A DNA stretch of 64,000 nucleotides from Dioscorea cayenensis subsp. rotundata (GCF_009730915.1 NC_052481.1:372001-436000); one strand, 5' to 3'. Counted from the first letter of the stretch, positions 28,916 through 43,082 are shown. The notes: a model not told the origin generated them from the letters alone. A program made the numbers and translations.

Positions 28916-29953
28916 AATTGAGAACCATACATATATAGAGAGATTCCTTGTTGCTTTGACTATTCATGCATCTCCTTGCCTAGCTAAGTCCGCATGAAAA
29001 GATTGGCATTATTATTATTATTATTATTATTATTATGAAGAAGAAGAAGACCATATATAATTGGACAAGTGTACAGCAAGAAGGAAGAAAGCCAAGTAGA
29101 AACGCCTCTCTGCACTCATGCATGAAATTAGAGACTCTTGTGTTTTCAATCAATCAATTCTATGAATGTTGCTTCTTCAATTAGGCATTATTTGAGTATA
29201 TATCTGATTAATGCTTATTGTTCACACCAAATAAATTTGTTGAACTATGACTTTTCAAGATAAACTCCACATCTAATCACAATAATATGAATGTTTACAT
29301 TACTTAAAAGAAATTGTATTTATAAAAACTATTTTAAAAAAATAACATTGATGCATGAAAGTACGTGAGCTAGCTTCTTTCTATATTAATGTGAACTAAA
29401 GGCGAAGGTGCATCGCAACATGCAATCCTTTCTAATAATACTTGAGAGATTTTCTATAATTAAGTACTATACTAGTGCACACACCCCAAAGTATTAAGAC
29501 AGTATAATTAAGAAGAGAATTAATAAACTATAATAGTGTTCATTTCTACAGTAACACATATATGAGATATAGTTCCCAACATCACAATGAGACCTAAGTT
29601 ATAAATATTATAGCATCAACCAAACACAACAAACCTACTAATGTAGTGCCTTGATATATATATATACATATAATAATAATTAATAACTCTGGTCTAATTA
29701 ACTTAATAGTAATATATATATATAGGTAATTATATTTATATGCTGCTTACATTAATTAAACAGCCTCTCCATGTTTTTTGTGTAAGCAAGCAAGCTGTCT
29801 TGAATAGGAAATTAAAGGAAGGTGATGCATGCCTTGACATAGACTTGGAAATGGTGGATTAATGCCATGGACCACGCTTTTCTTCTTATTAGCCATGCAT
29901 GTATGTGTACGATGTCCAAATTTCTAATGTCTATCATCTTTTGAGAAACTGGT

Positions 29954-29989
<36 letters not shown>

Positions 29990-31258
29990 TTGTTAATCTC
30001 ATACAAATTAAAATGAGAACTTATATGTTTTGAGAGTGTTTGATTAAAAGTGTCCACTTTAAAATTCATTTGAGAGATTAATTCAGTAAATTTATTCAGA
30101 ACCACTTCACATGGATTATTAGATTGAGATTGTCCAATGTGATAGGCATGCAAGAGAAGGTTGATATAAATTTAATATAAGTATATATATATATATATAT
30201 TCATACATAAAAGGTTTTTGGATGGATTTTATATATATATATATATAAATTCATAAAAAAATAAAGATTTTGGATGGATTTAGACACTTGAGCCACCCTC
30301 CCTAATATAAAGAGAGAGAGAGCCAAAATCAAGTCTCAAGTGGCATAAGTCTCATGGTTGATGGTTGTGATTAAGAAACCTCCTAATAATAAGATAGGGA
30401 GAGTGAGGGACCTCTACTTCTATTTGTGAATATCATTGTCCCACAGTTACACATTGAAACTGTTATTCCAACTTGTCAGTGTATCATGTTTTGGAATAAA
30501 TAAATACTTGGAAACTTAAACAAGAGATCATGTATAAGTTCTCTACAACTCTTCTTCTGTTCCACTGTCATTCTCTTCTATTGCGTCACAATGAGAGAGA
30601 AAAGAGTGTAAACTAGTCAATCTTTGGTACTAAAACTGGTCATTAATTATCAGCAACAAAAATAAGTGGGCCTTTAGAAGTTAACCAGTTAGTCCAAGGA
30701 TTTGTCTCTTTACTTCGTTAGTACAATGATAGAAAGGTGACATCTCACCAAAGCATCATGCACTCTTAAGGAACATAAGAAAGGGACGGCCTCAATTTAA
30801 TCACCAATTAAAAATTTCAACAGATGATTATCTGTTAGATTGAAATTGAAAAAACCAGAATATATCAAGGAATAATACTGTTTACTGCTGTTAACTGGCA
30901 TTACAACCAAATAAAATTGGCCCATATCATGATTACAAGAAAAGAAAATTATGACTCAAAGAAACACAGGTTCATATACCATCAACTTCTTCATCACATC
31001 CATAAAGCAACAAGATCAAGTTTATATTTATAAAAGACAGTTAACGAGAAAAATCATTGGCATGGAGAGGAACTGAATTAATTGTTGTCACCATTACTTT
31101 GCATGCTAAAAACCTTGATTTATACACACAACTAGAATTTTCCATAATAACTAGTAATCCCCTGCTCCTAGCTCTTTCATTGAGTCGTCGATATTGCCCA
31201 TGTCTTTCATTCACATCTCCGAAAAAATATTTAATGAAGAAAACTGGACTTATTGGTG
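27355..31258. other. Intergenic, microsatellite-rich, no gene seen
   Basis: GLOX promoter sequence lies at 27355-27560, with TATA-like AT runs at 27411-27424 and 27473-27482. Beyond it are many (TA)n, (AAT)n and (AAAT)n tracts (for example 28567-28602, 29003-29036, 29955-29984, 30182-30200). No frame with similarity, tRNA or transposon terminus was found. Confidence 0.5.
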
Positions 31259-34200
31259 TCATGTACCATCATGCTCAAAAGCAGGCATGACTCTTGTGGT
31301 TTGATTTTGAGGAGGATAGAGTTCCCACAATGCTATGGTTGTATCCTCTGAGCAAGTCGCCATTAGCTTGCAATCAGTGGAGAACGATACGCCATTGCAC
31401 TAATAAGACATGAGCAAAGAAAACAGAAGTGGTCACCAACATTTGACGAGGCTAATGACATTGCCCTCAGATGATATGATTCATATGAACATATAAAATA
31501 GAATATTCATGACTTGAAAAGTTTGAAACTAATATCAGATGGATTAATGGAGGTCTAATGCAACATGTAGGTAGGGTTTTGCTTTCATTCCTGTATCATG
31601 TTTTGCTTCATGTTTTACTGATAAAATCTTGAGATTTGAAAATTAAAGAGAGTTAATAGGAATATGGAGGAGGAGGAAGAACATCACAAAGCAGGAAAAA
31701 TAACTCCAGCTAGAGTGCCTTCTCTTCCATTTCCATGATACATCATCTACACAGTTACTGTAAATGATATCTCGTTCCAAAATTCTTTATGGAAAAAGGT
31801 AAATTGTCAATAAACTAGAAGTTGATCAAATGAAAACACAGCCGCTTGTTACGCAATCCTAAAGTTCAGCACTATCTTCTTAGATAACAATTCTAGTGTT
31901 CCAAAATGTTTCTACTTTAGAAGCAAGTCTAAAAATCAGATGACATCCACATAATGAAAATGCCCTTAAGCATTTAAAATCATATACTTTCTTGTTTGTG
32001 ATAATTTTAATAGAATGCAAGCAGCAAGTGGGTGAAAGGATGATTAAAACATGAAACAAGCCCAAATAGTTATTCTGCATCAAGAAATATGAGTCAGATA
32101 TCCCGTAAGGCACTAGATGTCAAAAGTTAGAACTAGGAGTCCACAGTGAGCAGATATATGTTACAACTATAAAAATGATTCGTAATCAATATCTCCTGAC
32201 AGAGTGAATCAATAGCAGTTCAAAAAAATTATTCTAACATACCGAAGCAGTATGATACTTCAGCACTGCAAGAGCATTGCCTTTACGATAATTATATACC
32301 CGTATCCTGCCATATAATAGAGTAAATTTGAATCACAAAACTTCCAAATTCTAGGAATTAATAATTTATTACAAAATATGGAAAAAATTTAACAAACAGG
32401 GCTATCGACATGCACACATCTAGTTTCTGGGTTTAAAAAGAATAAGAAATCTAAAATAATATTCAGGACAGTGTTGGATGGACATTGCCTGGTCTCTGCC
32501 TCTCACTTAGATCTAATCATAAGCTGTCATGAGCACAATATACATGGATGAAGGCAGTTTCTATGATGAATAACCATGGATTAGCAAATATTAATTGTAA
32601 ATTACAAACAAGAAGGAAGCTGACCTATGATCCCATCCAGCACTTGCTGCAATTTTATTGTCTGATCTGATTGAGGTGCCTGCTATGCCAGGTCTCTCCA
32701 AATTTATCTCTTTTTTTAAAGCTAAGGAACCCTGTACCATCAGTCAAAAGGAGGGAGCACTCACATGAATCAGTTGCAGGTTGTAAGATAGAAAATTATG
32801 CATGCTAAAGATATTAAGAAAAGCTTGAGTTGACAATGTCAACAAAGCATAAGCTCAGTTGTGAGAACAAACAGTACTTTCTATTTTCTAAGCAAAAAAT
32901 AAATATATAAAAGAATAACTCACCAAGCGAAAAGATTTTCATAAAAACAAACAACTAAAAATCTTCATATAATTGAACCAATTTAGATTATTTATTTATC
33001 TATTATTTTTATTCCTGATGTTCTGGAGGAGATTTTAGCTTTGCAACAGAAGAAAATCAAGGCAAGACTTATTTGGATGCCGATCAGAAGTAGTCTGAAA
33101 CAATAATTGATTTTAGACTTTACTCACAATCCTCATTTTGTAGAGTAATTCTTCCAAGACATGTGAATGTCAAATGAAATCTATTACCCCTTTGAAGCAA
33201 GAGCTGCAGTGCAAACTGTGGAGCAATTCCTCCAAGATAAAAAAGGACAGTAGGGAGAAGAAAATATACAGCTGTGGATCCTTCTCTGCGAAAAACTAAA
33301 GCTGCATCGATGCAGCTTTAGTTTTTCTAAAAAATCAGAAAGCAAATCACGTTTAGTTTTCTGAATTTTACTTTACAGTTGGCTCTTTTCTCAACTCCAC
33401 CCAGCAGAATAGGTATCATCAATATATTGACAACATGCTCGTAGTCTAGTCATATGTTGTTAGTTTTCTTCTAAAGTTCCTTTTAATGCAAAATTTTTCA
33501 CCAACACAGATCCACTTGCACAATTAATTTGAAGCAAATTCTTCAATCATTCTCAGTACATTATCATTCAATTTGCTGCTTAGGCTATTGCATGAATTTC
33601 AGAAATGCGATAGGTAGCTAACGGAGAAGTCTTTAAGCTCATATTTGCAGGGCAGCATGCATTATATCTAATCCTCTATATTAAATCATTATGTTATATA
33701 GTTGAATCATAACATAGAAAAGCGCCCTTTATTACAAACTTTTATAAATTCAGGCCTCAAACCCCTTGTTACCTAAACCTAGTTTGTATTATGGAACAAC
33801 AAAGTACAACTCACTGAGAAAAATCCAAACTCATAGACAGTCAAATACATTTTGTCATACCGTTCCGTGATCAAGACTAAATATCACAATCTTGTTATCT
33901 GCAGATCCAGAAATGCCACCAGTGCATGATCCATCAACCGATAGACTTAAAACTGCAGCAAAAAATGACAGCAATTTTACTGCTTTATATGGATGTAAGA
34001 CGGTAAAGGCTTACTTCTAGAACCGATCCTGTTTCTAGAATGTAGAGAAATACTGAGAAAAATAAAAGTCGTGTACAGAATCAAGCTGATATACCAGCCT
34101 CTGAATGATGTTTTACATCAGATATGGGAACATCAGGCTTTCTTGCATCCCACAAAAGCATGCTTCCATCTTCATAACTGTCATGTGCAACACAAGGCAT

Positions 34201-37156
34201 TGCTGAGTCTTGATAAATTAAGCTGATATCCATTATCAGAGTGTTGCAATTAATGTATTTGATCATAGAGGTTCATGTGAAGACAAAAGATCAATCAGAC
34301 TTAAACAAGGCAAATGTGCATCAATACTCGAGGCTACCAGTCTATTTTACAATTTAGGGGTTGCATGACAAAATTCCTTTGCATCAAAATTTAATATTTA
34401 TATGAATAAGGTGGTCTTCTCTGTGCAGGTAGAAAGACTATCCCCTCCGAATGTTGGAGAAGTAAAGGACTGCAGAGCTTGTATTTGGCCCCACACTCTA
34501 ACTATTATGAGTAACAATGAGTAAATGGACCATAACACACGCTGTTGATCTCACCTGAACCTTGTATAACAGTAGACAGAGGTATTCTCTAGGTACATCA
34601 AAAAAGAAGCATCAATTGAAATCTAAAGCCTATAAGGCATACAACCTTTTTTTCCCAACTTGAAAGGTGGCAAATAAATGGTTTTTAAATCTTCTAATAA
34701 AATTTTTAGATGATGGATTATTAATATTATTTGGAACTAATAAGTTGGCTTGTTGTGGATGTTACATGGTTGGCAAAAAACATCATATAGTACAAAATTA
34801 CTCAAACAATGGCAAAAGAAATCCCTAAAATCAAATAAAGTCCAACACTTGAGGAAGTTGAAGATCAGGGTCTTGGAAGGCGCATAAAAGATGACAATTG
34901 AACCCAAGAATCTAAATAGAGACATTAGTATTAGTCTCCAATTTATCAATTTTTTTAATCAGTGATGTCCTCAATGGAAAGGAAAAAGCCCATACCCTGA
35001 CAATAGATTTAGAAATCCCTGGGACTCGGCTGGCGAAAATGCTTGCACTGCCATACACATTCCTGCAACAGGTGACTAGATGGGCAATTGTCAGCTATGT
35101 AGAAGTAAGGAACATAATGACTCCTAGACAGGTAGCATCCAAGAAGTTGATGTGTTTAATAAGTCTATATGTGTTGGCTTTAGGAAAACCAAAGCTTAGT
35201 TTTTGTCACTAGATGTAAGAATATTAAAGATCTTGTAACATGAGCTGGAAAGTAAAGACATTGTTCGGCCAAAAAAAAAGGGAAGGTGATCAAATACCAA
35301 ATCATGAAAAATGTCCAAGGAAAAAAAGGACAATTGTGAATCTTGTTGAATGTATTGCTTTCGTAAGTGACTTCAGACTATGATTTTTCAAGTTATTTAA
35401 ATTAAAAAACCATTGTTCAGCCAAAAATTTGCTTCACCCAATAGTGCAAAAACCAAACTCCTCCGGTAAAGGAATACAATTATAAAGCACAATACACACA
35501 CACACATATCAAGAAGACACCTTTGTGTTTTTTGTGGTGTTCCATTGAAGGCATATTTTGAGCCTTGGGCAAGCTTATTACTTTTTCTCCAGCACTGACA
35601 TCCCAAAGTTCAACCTATACATATCAAAGTAGAATGTCACAAACTGGTAATAAAAGGAACAAATATAGCCGCTTTCTAAACTGAAAGCACCCAAACAGAC
35701 TACTCAGCTAAGTAAGCCTATAAAATATATACAGTTACCTGAGAAGGTTCCTCGCCAGCCAATGCCATAATGTTTCGTCCTTCATCAGAGACAAATAGTT
35801 CAAGGAAGTGTATAAAAGGGTAAATAAATAACGAACAGAGTAAAAGAAAAAAATTCAGCACTAAGTTATCGACCACAAACTGCCTAAAAACATCAAATAA
35901 GAATTACTTGCATGAGCAAAAAAACTGAAATAATAACAGAAAGACTCTAAAAAGGAAAATTAGAGCTTGTACATGAATAAACATAAATAAATTTGAGGAA
36001 AAGTTTGTGTCTTACAGAAAATCATTCTATTTTTAACACACTCATAGCATTGCTGAAACCAATTTAACAAAAGTATGTGGCATATCAGAAAAGAAAGAAA
36101 CATGCAGTGATCATAATTTACCACAGTTTAATAATCGAGTCACATGATAATTTTGCCATCACAACTGTTTTATGTTTTTAATCAATATAGAATCATAATA
36201 GTGTTGAAAGAAAGGAAAAACTTGAAAAGAAACCATGAAAGATGTACAATTGTCTCCAATGAAATGCCCAAAAAGTCACAATAATGGCAGATACAAACAT
36301 AACTGCAACAGAGCCAAATGCATATTCAAACCTCCCATTGGGGATGAAGATTTAGCAGGGACATCTCTTTCATCTTCCTTCAACTCAGCAGTTGAAAAAC
36401 CAGTCTCCACCAGTCCAATAGGAGACTTCACCAGAGAAATCTTGCAGAAATGATAAGTATTCGTCCTCAATGTAACCAAAGGTTTCCTGGAAACAAATGC
36501 AGATCACACTCACAAATAAAAATTAAGACCATCCCTTGGAAAATTTGAAACTTTAATAAAACTAAGACAAGATAACCGCGAGTACTTGGAGAGGCCGCCG
36601 TCCTCGATCGCCCAGCACTTGACTGTGCCATCCCTTCCTTGACTGTGCCAATCATAGAATTCCCCTAAAATTATCCAACGAACAAGAAAAGCAGCAAACG
36701 TAACAAGACCGCAGCTTGAAAGAAGGAAGACAATACCTGATTACTCTGTCCCCAGTAGAAGCACTCGTGGCCACGGAGTAGACACCCGCCGCACCACCGT
36801 GAGCCCTTGAAACACCAATGAAGAAGACCATATGAAATCATAAAAAAAAAAGATCAAAAGGAACGGCGCTACTGAAGATGAGGGACGGTTATACCAGGTG
36901 GAGGAGAGAGTTCGGTGCTGGACTGTGTCCCATACGCGGAGCTCACCATCAGCAGCGCTGGGATCGAATTCAAAGAAGAACGGTGAAGAAGGGAGCGATG
37001 ATGAGTGAGGTGCGAGAGAAGGGGTTAGTTGGTTACCCGGAGAAGAGGAGGGGGAGGGAGGAGTGGAAGCAGACGTCCATGACGGAGGCGCGGTGGCCGC
37101 GGAGGACCGCCACCGCGTCGGGCGGCGGGCCGCCTCGTGCTCTTGCTGCTCGCCAT
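31259..37156 (-). CDS. DSE1: WD40-repeat protein DSE1/TANMEI (13 exons; one frameshift in exon 1)
   Basis: Exons: 37037-37156, 36895-36957, 36737-36805, 36586-36642, 36332-36486, 35739-35779, 35521-35614, 34996-35062, 34095-34177, 33861-33952, 32625-32731, 32243-32306 and 31259-31399. Phases join to 383 residues. WD signatures include [108 protein letters not shown] and [15 protein letters not shown]. This matches the Arabidopsis DSE1/TANMEI (EMB2757) Gbeta-like propeller, needed for embryo development and limiting plasmodesmatal transport. The start [10 protein letters not shown] needs one base removed from CCC (minus strand; plus-strand GGG at 37127-37129) to enter the [10 protein letters not shown] frame. 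A duplicated acceptor precedes exon 4. Confidence 0.95.
33290..33327. repeat. Perfect 38-bp palindrome in a DSE1 intron
   Basis: Two 19-bp arms, gaaaaactaaagctgcatc and its exact reverse complement, meet with no spacer inside the intron between exons 10 and 11. It could be the centre of a small inverted-repeat element or a local duplication. Confidence 0.85.
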
Positions 37157-37259
37157 TGCTACTTGTCGCTGCTCCCGGATTCGCGAACTCGAACTTCTCT
37201 TTCCTGTTTACGAAGTACCCCTCCGCAAAGTTGGAAATTATTTCTTCATATGACAAATG

Positions 37260-38100
37260 AAAGTGAAAAGTGGATTTGATTAATTAAATAAAGCCATCAT
37301 TTGAAAATGCGCCAAGTTATTATTATTATTATTTTTTTCTTTATTTATTTTTTTAACAAAAGAGTCGCACTGTTTACAGTACTATTTATACACTATTCAC
37401 CCGGGATTTTTATACAATTCTCATATTGTACATAAACTGTACATCCTGCTCAGTAATGCTTTTCAGATCTGTTTATATTCATATAAAAAAAGCGTACTAT
37501 TGTCTATTATTGACAAAAGAAAAGTAAAGAGCTCGAAGCTAAGTAAAAAAAGAACGACCTTTTCATGAACAACAAAACATCAGCAATATTATTCTCTTCT
37601 CTAGAAATGGTGATAAAAGAGGTGTTCGGGAACTTTATTTGTTTTTGAAAAACTTGCATCTTAACTAGTAAGATTGGGAAGATGAGTACACCGAAATATA
37701 GATACTAAATTTTCATGTAAATTTAATTTGTTTTAAAATCAATTTTTAGGCCCTCATCTTACATATGAAGATGCTTCCATAATCAAACACAACTACAGAC
37801 CCAAAATAAATCAAACCAAATGGGCTGAGTACAACACTCATATTTTGAAACTCTTGTCTAATATTCACATGGTTTCATTCATGCTTCAATCAAACACTCA
37901 AGAATAACAAGAAGCAAGGAGCGTCTTGAAAGAGGAAGAGTTATTCTAGGTTTAAGATTTGCCAGACTTCACATGCATCAGTCAAATAGTAAAACGCTTT
38001 TAATGTACTTGACATTCAATTTAGAGAAGGAAGGTGATGAAATGCATGGCTAGTAAAGTTCTGTGTTCTTCCAGCACTTTCACCAATATTCTCATTGAAA
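37260..38100. other. DSE1 promoter and S6PDH-like 3' flank
   Basis: This is the upstream region of DSE1, AT-rich with an (ATT)n tract at 37318-37332, and then the 3' UTR of the neighbouring reductase. No TATA box stands out and no other gene is present. Confidence 0.45.
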
Positions 38101-41100
38101 TCAAGCATAAAGGTCAATTCCCCAGAATTTGGCTGGCTGATTTGTGCGGTATTTTCGATCGAGAGCACGGATCTTATCCATGTCCTCCTCGGAGATTGAG
38201 AAATCAAACACCTGGAAATTTTCCTCTAGTCTCTCCACCCTCGATGACTTTGGAATGACTACAGTGTTTTCTCTGGATTCCCCACCGAAGAACAAGCTGC
38301 CCCGGTGTCTTGTTATATTTCTCTGCTAAAGCCTGACACATTGCCAAAGAAAGAAGAGAAGAGTAAGTTGTATTCATCCATTCTGATCAGCACTAAGAAT
38401 TCTTATGCAAAGGTAAAACTAATAAAACTAGGCTTACTTGGAGCACAGGATCATCCAGGCAAGAAACAGTACCAAACCATTCAGTGTTAGCAGTAGAACC
38501 GCCGAGGGGTGTGTGAGCAGTGACACAGATCCCATGCTTTTGACAGAACTTGACCAGAGATTCACGTTGGAAATAAGGATGAGTTTCAATCTGGTTAACT
38601 GCAGGCTTGATTTTAGAATATGCCAGACAATCTCTTGTGAGAAAGATGTCATAGTTGCTGCACAAACATTGGATCACAAAACAGTTGTTTGAGATTGATA
38701 TAAATTGAAATAAAAAATAAATTCAAGATAATAGTACAAGTCAATGTTATATTGTGACATGTAACAAATGAAGATGTGTGTGTGTGCGCGCGCATGTTGT
38801 GCGTAAGAAGATGGCCTAGCCAGATGAATATACAGAAACTGTTTAAAGGTAATACAAGGTAAAAGTCACTTCAAGAAATTGTTATTAAAGATCTTCAACG
38901 AGCATAAGAAATTTCTTTTTTATGGTGAACCAATCTTATACAATCTGAGGGTTCTTTGAATATACTATTATTCACCTAAGGGAACATAACAACTATCTTA
39001 TACTAGTTTTATTATGAAACATCTGTATGTTTAATTTATACTTCTATCTAAATCAATAATACAAGAATCTGCATTACAAGAATCTGCATTATAATCTTTG
39101 GTTCAATACAACATAAATATCTGAATTTTTTTATTTTTACATTTAAAAGCTGAAGCAAGAGTTGGTACCATGGACGTAACTTACTAGAATGGTTAGATAC
39201 ATGATATAGTCATGCGTCAAATACTAAATGTTGAAACATTGCACAGGCTCAATCTTGAAAATGGGTCAATATGAGAAAAGGATCAATACAGTATAAATGA
39301 AGATTATCAACAGCGCTTCACCATCTACTTAGATGGCTAAGTCTAATCTTTACTTCTTTGATGGGAATGAAGTCATCAAGACAAAAGTTTAAAAACAGAC
39401 AAAGAAAAAATGAAGTGACAAATTAACAGAATAAAAGGGCAAGAAGTTTTTACACTAGGTTAGAATTTTTTCTATAAGAGATTGTAAGGCAATTGAGATA
39501 ATTGAAGTACAGAGATCCAAAGTAAAAGATAATCCAACGGGTGCCTGAAGCATGAAACAAAAGTTAAGAAATCAAAGTAACATAGTAAAACCATTCTTAT
39601 GATCTAACCTGATCCCAATACTGCGAACCAATCCCTTGGAAACAAGATCTTCCATAGCATGCCATGTAGTCTCCAAGGATATGGTTGTATCTATGTCTAG
39701 CACACCATCTTCACCAAGAGCACTGTCAGTTGTCCCAACACCTGCAATTACACAGAAAAGAAGCAAGCTAGGTAAGGTAAGAAAAGGAATATGGCTCAAT
39801 TTAGCAAAAATCTATCAATCCACAGCTTAAGAAGAATGATATGATAGTTAGGGCACCAGTGTGTCTTGTGGCTACTGGGAAGTGGACAAGGTATAAATCT
39901 AGATATTCAAGTTGGAGTTTCTTCAGACTATCCTGGCAGGCCTCAAGGACATGCCCATGATCAGAGTTCCAAAGCTGCCCAAACAGATTGACGATTAGTT
40001 AATGGAAGGCTTAAAAGCATGCAGAGAGTAATTTATCCTCACAGACTGAGTATGTGCTCAAGTAATATATTTACCTTAGTGGTGATGAAAAGGTCTTCTC
40101 TTTTTACAAGCCCGCTCTGAAAAGCCTCTGAAAATGCTTCACCCACTTCAGCCTCATTCTTGTAATCAGCTGTTGGCATTCTTCATTTGTCAAGCAACAA
40201 GAAAATAGCAATACTTGTAGAATTTAAGACATTCTTCTTTCCTTGAAAAATTAGATATGAACTCCACACACGGTATGTTGCCAGGCATTTAAAAGGTTAT
40301 AACTAATATTCAGTGCAGGACAAAGCAAAATCCATTTTATGAGGCTAATAGCCAATGGGAATCATTTTCACCTATGTCACAGTAGAAAAGCTTACCATAG
40401 TTTGATTTTAGTGAGCAATCAATGACAGGAGAAAATAAAGTTCACTGCTATTATGAAAATGGTATTCTGGTTTAAAGAGAAGGCGACTAGACCAAATAAT
40501 AGCCATTATGTGATGTCCACATATGAAGGTGAGAAATTCTTCTGTTAGACCAAAACCAGCAGGTAAAATTCCAATAATTTTAAAACATATATCTTCCAAC
40601 TAAAATGATTACATATGAAGCAGCATAATTTCTCATTCAAAACTATTCCTACACTGGAAATTCAGGTAACCATATGTCGCAACGAATGAGAGTTGGACCA
40701 CCTATAAACCTAATATATACACAACAATTTCAAGTTTGGACTTGATTGGCAGTATATGAAGCAAATGAAAAGTATGGTATACCTCATATGATGTTCATGA
40801 ACACAAGCTTCAACCACCCCATCCCCCTTTCGCCTTCCTGCTTTCATATTTCTCCTTACAGACAAAAAAACTTGTCCTACCAACCCATCACCATTCTCTT
40901 GGCAATGATGTAATGCTTATGCTTGTGAAAATCAACGAGCATGGAAATTTTCACATTGATTATTTGATTATGGTGACAATGAAGAACTTAATTATAGCTG
41001 TGTGTGTGTGTGGAGCCCTTGCTAACAAGTTCATAGATCAAACAGTGAACTGTAAATCTCATCTAAACAGACATTAGGAACAGAGATATCAAGGTTTGGT

Positions 41101-42026
41101 AATTAAAAAACTGCTACTCTCCATAATCCCATTTAATGAGTATTGAATTACTTTTTGATAATAGAATAGGAAAACAGTCTAATAAGTATTCAGTGTCATA
41201 ATTCAATAAGGGAAATCCAAGAAAAAGGTGACATGGTGATGACATTTCCAAGTCATCAGAATTTAAAAGCATGCAATTTTCAACTGCCAATATAAGTGAT
41301 TTTATTGTATTCTATACATGTCATGAACTAAAACCCAAAAATAACCAAGATTGCACAAGGACATCATCGCCAAAAACTAAGAAGTGGGATACTATTACCC
41401 ATCAAACATAGAAAATTAGAAACTTGATTTCTAAAACCAACATTAGACATCAGAGATTACGACCTCATCTTATGATCTCTGTTCACCACCATATCAACCA
41501 ATGTTACAGACATTAGTACTCTGCATATCACGAACTAGCACTCTAATAACTAAAAGTTTACACAAGGACATCATCACCAAAACCAAAAAGAAAACCTAAT
41601 AACAAATAAGAGGTTGGAGACCATTAGGTATCAAATATAGAAATCTCCAAACTTGATTCCCAAAAGCAAAGCTAAAAAATCAAAAATTTCAACTTGATAC
41701 TAAAACCAAAGTTCATTAGACTGAGGAAAAGCTGATTTTTTTTTTTACGACAAGATATAAAAGCAATTGAACTCTTGCAAATGAATCTGTACATGTACAT
41801 CAAGAATAGAAGAAAAAAAACATATTAATTAAACAAGATATATAGAAAAACAATGGATCAAAGAAAAAGATAGAATGAGTGAGATACCAGCACAATCGAA
41901 TTGGCGATAACCAATCTTGATTGAGGATTGGAGAAGGTGACGGATGGACTTGCCTTCCATCCTCCACACACCGAGCCCGATGATTGGCATCTTGTGCCCA
42001 CTGTTCAATGTGATCGCCGTCGCCAT
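38101..42026 (-). CDS. S6PDH: NADP-dependent D-sorbitol-6-phosphate dehydrogenase-like aldo-keto reductase (six exons; one frameshift)
   Basis: Exons 41888-42026, 40075-40169, 39857-39974, 39609-39741, 38438-38657 and 38101-38332 give 311 residues, matching the ~310 of plant sorbitol-6-phosphate dehydrogenases (aldose-6-phosphate reductases). The catalytic tetrad is present: Asp44 (RQFDCA), Tyr49 ([10 protein letters not shown]), Lys78 (ITTKLWNSDHG) and His109 (LYLVHFP). Cofactor and tail motifs [15 protein letters not shown] and [14 protein letters not shown] are also present. The family reduces glucose-6-phosphate-type aldoses with NADPH in the cytosol. Homologues are widespread in plants that make little sorbitol, so the true substrate is uncertain. 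Exon 6 breaks at an A4 run (plus TTTT, 38267-38270). Removing one base restores [11 protein letters not shown]. Confidence 0.93.
41325..41720. repeat. Degenerate direct duplication in S6PDH-like intron 1
   Basis: Two diverged copies share 'acacaaggacatcatc.ccaaaa', 'atcaaa.atagaaa' and 'aacttgatt.c.aaa' in the same order (about 41325-41470 and 41528-41720). This looks like an old tandem duplication of about 200 bp. Confidence 0.4.
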
Positions 42027-42041
42027 TGCTGCCGTCTGACC

Positions 42042-42060
42042 TCTCTCTCTCTCTCTCTCT
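42042..42060 (-). promoter_or_regulatory. (GA)n tract in the S6PDH-like 5' leader
   Basis: A CT run on the plus strand (GA on the coding strand) ends about 16 bp upstream of the start codon. It is a potential BPC-type site or a plain leader microsatellite. Confidence 0.4.
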
Positions 42061-42213
42061 CGAGTGGAGAAATGAAGCTGGGTGCCGGCTAAAGATGCAA
42101 CCTTTGGATTCTATCTAATTTATTTAGTTATTTATTTATTTATTTTTGGAGCAGCTCAATATTCATCCCATTCCCATTATTATCAGTAACTACTAACAAT
42201 AAATTTTAAATTT

Positions 42214-42457
42214 TGTCAACAATCAAATGATCTATTGGTATTTGAGTCCCTCAGTAGAGCCTCTTGACCGAGTGATGAGCGTTCAATTTTCGACTGAGAA
42301 CACATTTTTGGGAGATGTGAGCGGTGATTGTGTGCGAGTGGTCCCAGTGCCCTCGTACTTAGGCCCCGCCCCCACTTGTTCCACCGAGACTTGTTTATGC
42401 CTTTGACTGTACCGTTTAATAGAGCCTTAGGGCTATCTGTACCTCTTGTAAAAAAAA
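42214..42457 (+). mobile_element. tRNA-derived SINE, copy 1
   Basis: The head 'ctattggtatttgagtcc', a degenerate B box (gttcaattttc) and a 3' end 'ctcttgtaaaaaaaa' fit a plant SINE. Imperfect flanking duplications (aacaataaattttaaatttt at 42195-42214, and aacaatgaattttaaacttt just after the A tract near 42456) support insertion. The second copy at 49905-50075 aligns over the head and the B-box region in inverse orientation. Confidence 0.6.
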
Positions 42458-43081
42458 CAATGAATTTTAAACTTTACTTTTTTTTTATTTTTGCACCAAA
42501 AAAATAAAAAATAAAAACTTCTTTTCTGTAATAAATTATTATTATTAAAGGAATTTATATTTATTGTGTAGCTAAAATATAAGACCATTTCTAAGAGATT
42601 TTGATGTACAAAACCATTCTCATCTTCAAATTGATACCTTTCTAGTCAATTTTTATTTGTCATATTTTAAAAGTTTTTTTTATTTTTTTATTTGTTCATT
42701 TGAAAATTTATAAAATATTATCTTTTAAAATTTATCTCTTATATTTAATGTAATTTACAAATTTTAATAAATCATTTACATCGTACACATTCCATTTAAT
42801 TATATTTTAAATTTAAGTAATTTCGGAAAGTTAATATAATTTTTTATAAATTTTAAATTACTAACTAATTTTAACCGAGTTTCTTAATTCATATAAATTA
42901 ATTAAAATAGACAAATAAAAAATACAGCAAGAGTAACAATTTTATTTTATTTTATTAGTATTATTATTTTTTTATTTTTTGCCAATTCCCACCAAATTTT
43001 CAAAGCATGCCCAAATCAAGCTTTGAGGACACTGAATCATATAAAAGACCTATAAATTAATCAATCAATAATGAAAAACAT

Positions 43082-43082
<1 letters not shown>

